Shown here: positions 6,166 through 6,675 of the stretch, piece after piece
How the letters are laid out: each line of letters starts with the position of its first letter
How positions within the stretch are numbered: position 1 is the first letter of the stretch
The notes under the pieces: generated by a model
Told to the model about the DNA's origin: nothing
Database searches by the model: none
The model's input: the letters and a program-made list of their open reading frames with translations, nothing else
Assembly: GCA_900770325.1 (NCBI GenBank)
Contig: CAAGKE010000003.1
Coordinates: forward strand, 1-6,675
DNA length: 6,675 bases
DNA from: Lachnospiraceae bacterium
GTDB lineage: Bacteria; Bacillota; Clostridia; Lachnospirales; Lachnospiraceae
Direction: 5' to 3'
Position numbers and translations under genes: made by a program

Positions 6166-6675
6166 TTATTTCAGAAGCGCTTCCAGTTCCTTACGGATTT
6201 CCTGAATAAATTCCTGGCTGTTTAATACAACCGGATCGGGCAGACTGGTGATCAATGCCAGATCCTTTGTCATTTTTCCGTTTTCAATCACAGAAATCGT
6301 TGCCTGCTCCAGCTTATCCGCAAAATCCTGCAGTTCCTTTAAGCCGTCCAGCTCGCCCCGTTTTCTCAGAGCGCCGCTCCAGGCAAAAATCGTTGCCACA
6401 GAGTTAGTGGAAGTCTCCTCCCCCTTCAGATGCCTGTAATAATGACGCTGTACTGTACCATGAGCAGCCTCATATTCATAATTTCCGTCCGGTGAAACCA
6501 GAACAGATGTCATCATAGCCAGTGAACCAAAGGCCGAAGAGATCATATCGCTCATCACGTCTCCATCATAGTTCTTGCAGGCCCAGATAAATCCCCCCTC
6601 TGATTTCATGACCCTGGCTACCGCGTCATCCATCAGCGTATAAAAACAGGTAATACCTGCCTGTTCAAATTTCTC
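6166..6675 (-). CDS. icd: NADP-dependent isocitrate dehydrogenase, C-terminal 169 residues; truncated by window edge
   Basis: The open frame enters from the right edge (visible start EKFEQAGITCFYTLMDDAVA) and ends at TAA 6168-6166. It aligns well from memory with the C-terminal part of the homodimeric, eukaryote-like NADP-IDH group of about 400 residues: KSEGGFIWACKNYDGDVMSD (visible residues 24-43, with the metal-binding aspartates), GSLAMMTSVL (50-59), EAAHGTVQRHY (69-79, where the R-H pair contacts the 2'-phosphate of NADP), STNSVATIFAW (89-99) and GKMTKDLA (133-140). It oxidises isocitrate to 2-oxoglutarate and CO2 while making NADPH. In anaerobic Firmicutes this mainly feeds glutamate synthesis. 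It is the first visible gene of the minus-strand operon; its start and promoter lie outside. NAD-dependent isopropylmalate-type relatives lack this sequence pattern. Confidence 0.95.
   Translation of the reverse strand, partial: EKFEQAGITCFYTLMDDAVARVMKSEGGFIWACKNYDGDVMSDMISSAFGSLAMMTSVLVSPDGNYEYEAAHGTVQRHYYRHLKGEETSTNSVATIFAWSGALRKRGELDGLKELQDFADKLEQATISVIENGKMTKDLALITSLPDPVVLNSQEFIQEIRKELEALLK

Overview
The window looks like a chromosomal segment of a low-to-mid-GC anaerobic Firmicute, most likely a Lachnospiraceae-type Clostridia. The grounds are the adjacency of rex to an ABC-F gene, strong AGGAGG-type ribosome binding sites, TTGACA/TATAAT promoters and protein sequences of clostridial character. 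This assignment rests on recognition, not on a search. No insertion sequence, phage gene, CRISPR array, tRNA or rRNA gene is visible.

Left part (1-1567): two minus-strand genes, rex (NADH/NAD+-sensing repressor, complete) followed 86 bp downstream by nnr (NAD(P)HX repair enzyme, cut by the left edge). rex has an almost ideal promoter (TTGACA, 17-bp spacer, TATAAT), and a Rex-type operator lies over its -35 box. This suggests autoregulation, and so redox-dependent transcription of the NAD(P)H-repair gene if nnr is read through from rex. A divergent promoter drives the plus-strand ABC-F gene.

Middle (1568-3628): one complete ABC-F ATPase of 637 residues (YdiF/Uup-like, with C-terminal coiled coil). 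It ends in a 147-bp convergent intergenic region that is almost wholly occupied by a large, multi-branched inverted-repeat structure. The structure has a 14-position outer stem with A/T tails on both sides, two inner helices and three abutting hairpins, two of them being diverged tandem copies. It probably serves as a two-way terminator and may be an interspersed repeat or a structured RNA.

Right part (3629-6675): a tight minus-strand operon. Transcription order is icd (NADP-isocitrate dehydrogenase, 3' part only), then 14 bp, then a 642-residue protein with an N-terminal ParB/sulfiredoxin-like region and a C-terminal BMP/PnrA-type periplasmic-binding-protein domain but no export signal, then 3 bp, then a small metallophosphoesterase that lacks the usual first metal-binding histidine. 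The last two are translationally coupled in layout and are the best candidates here for an undescribed functional pair. A cytosolic nucleoside- or nucleotide-sensing role is a hypothesis only.
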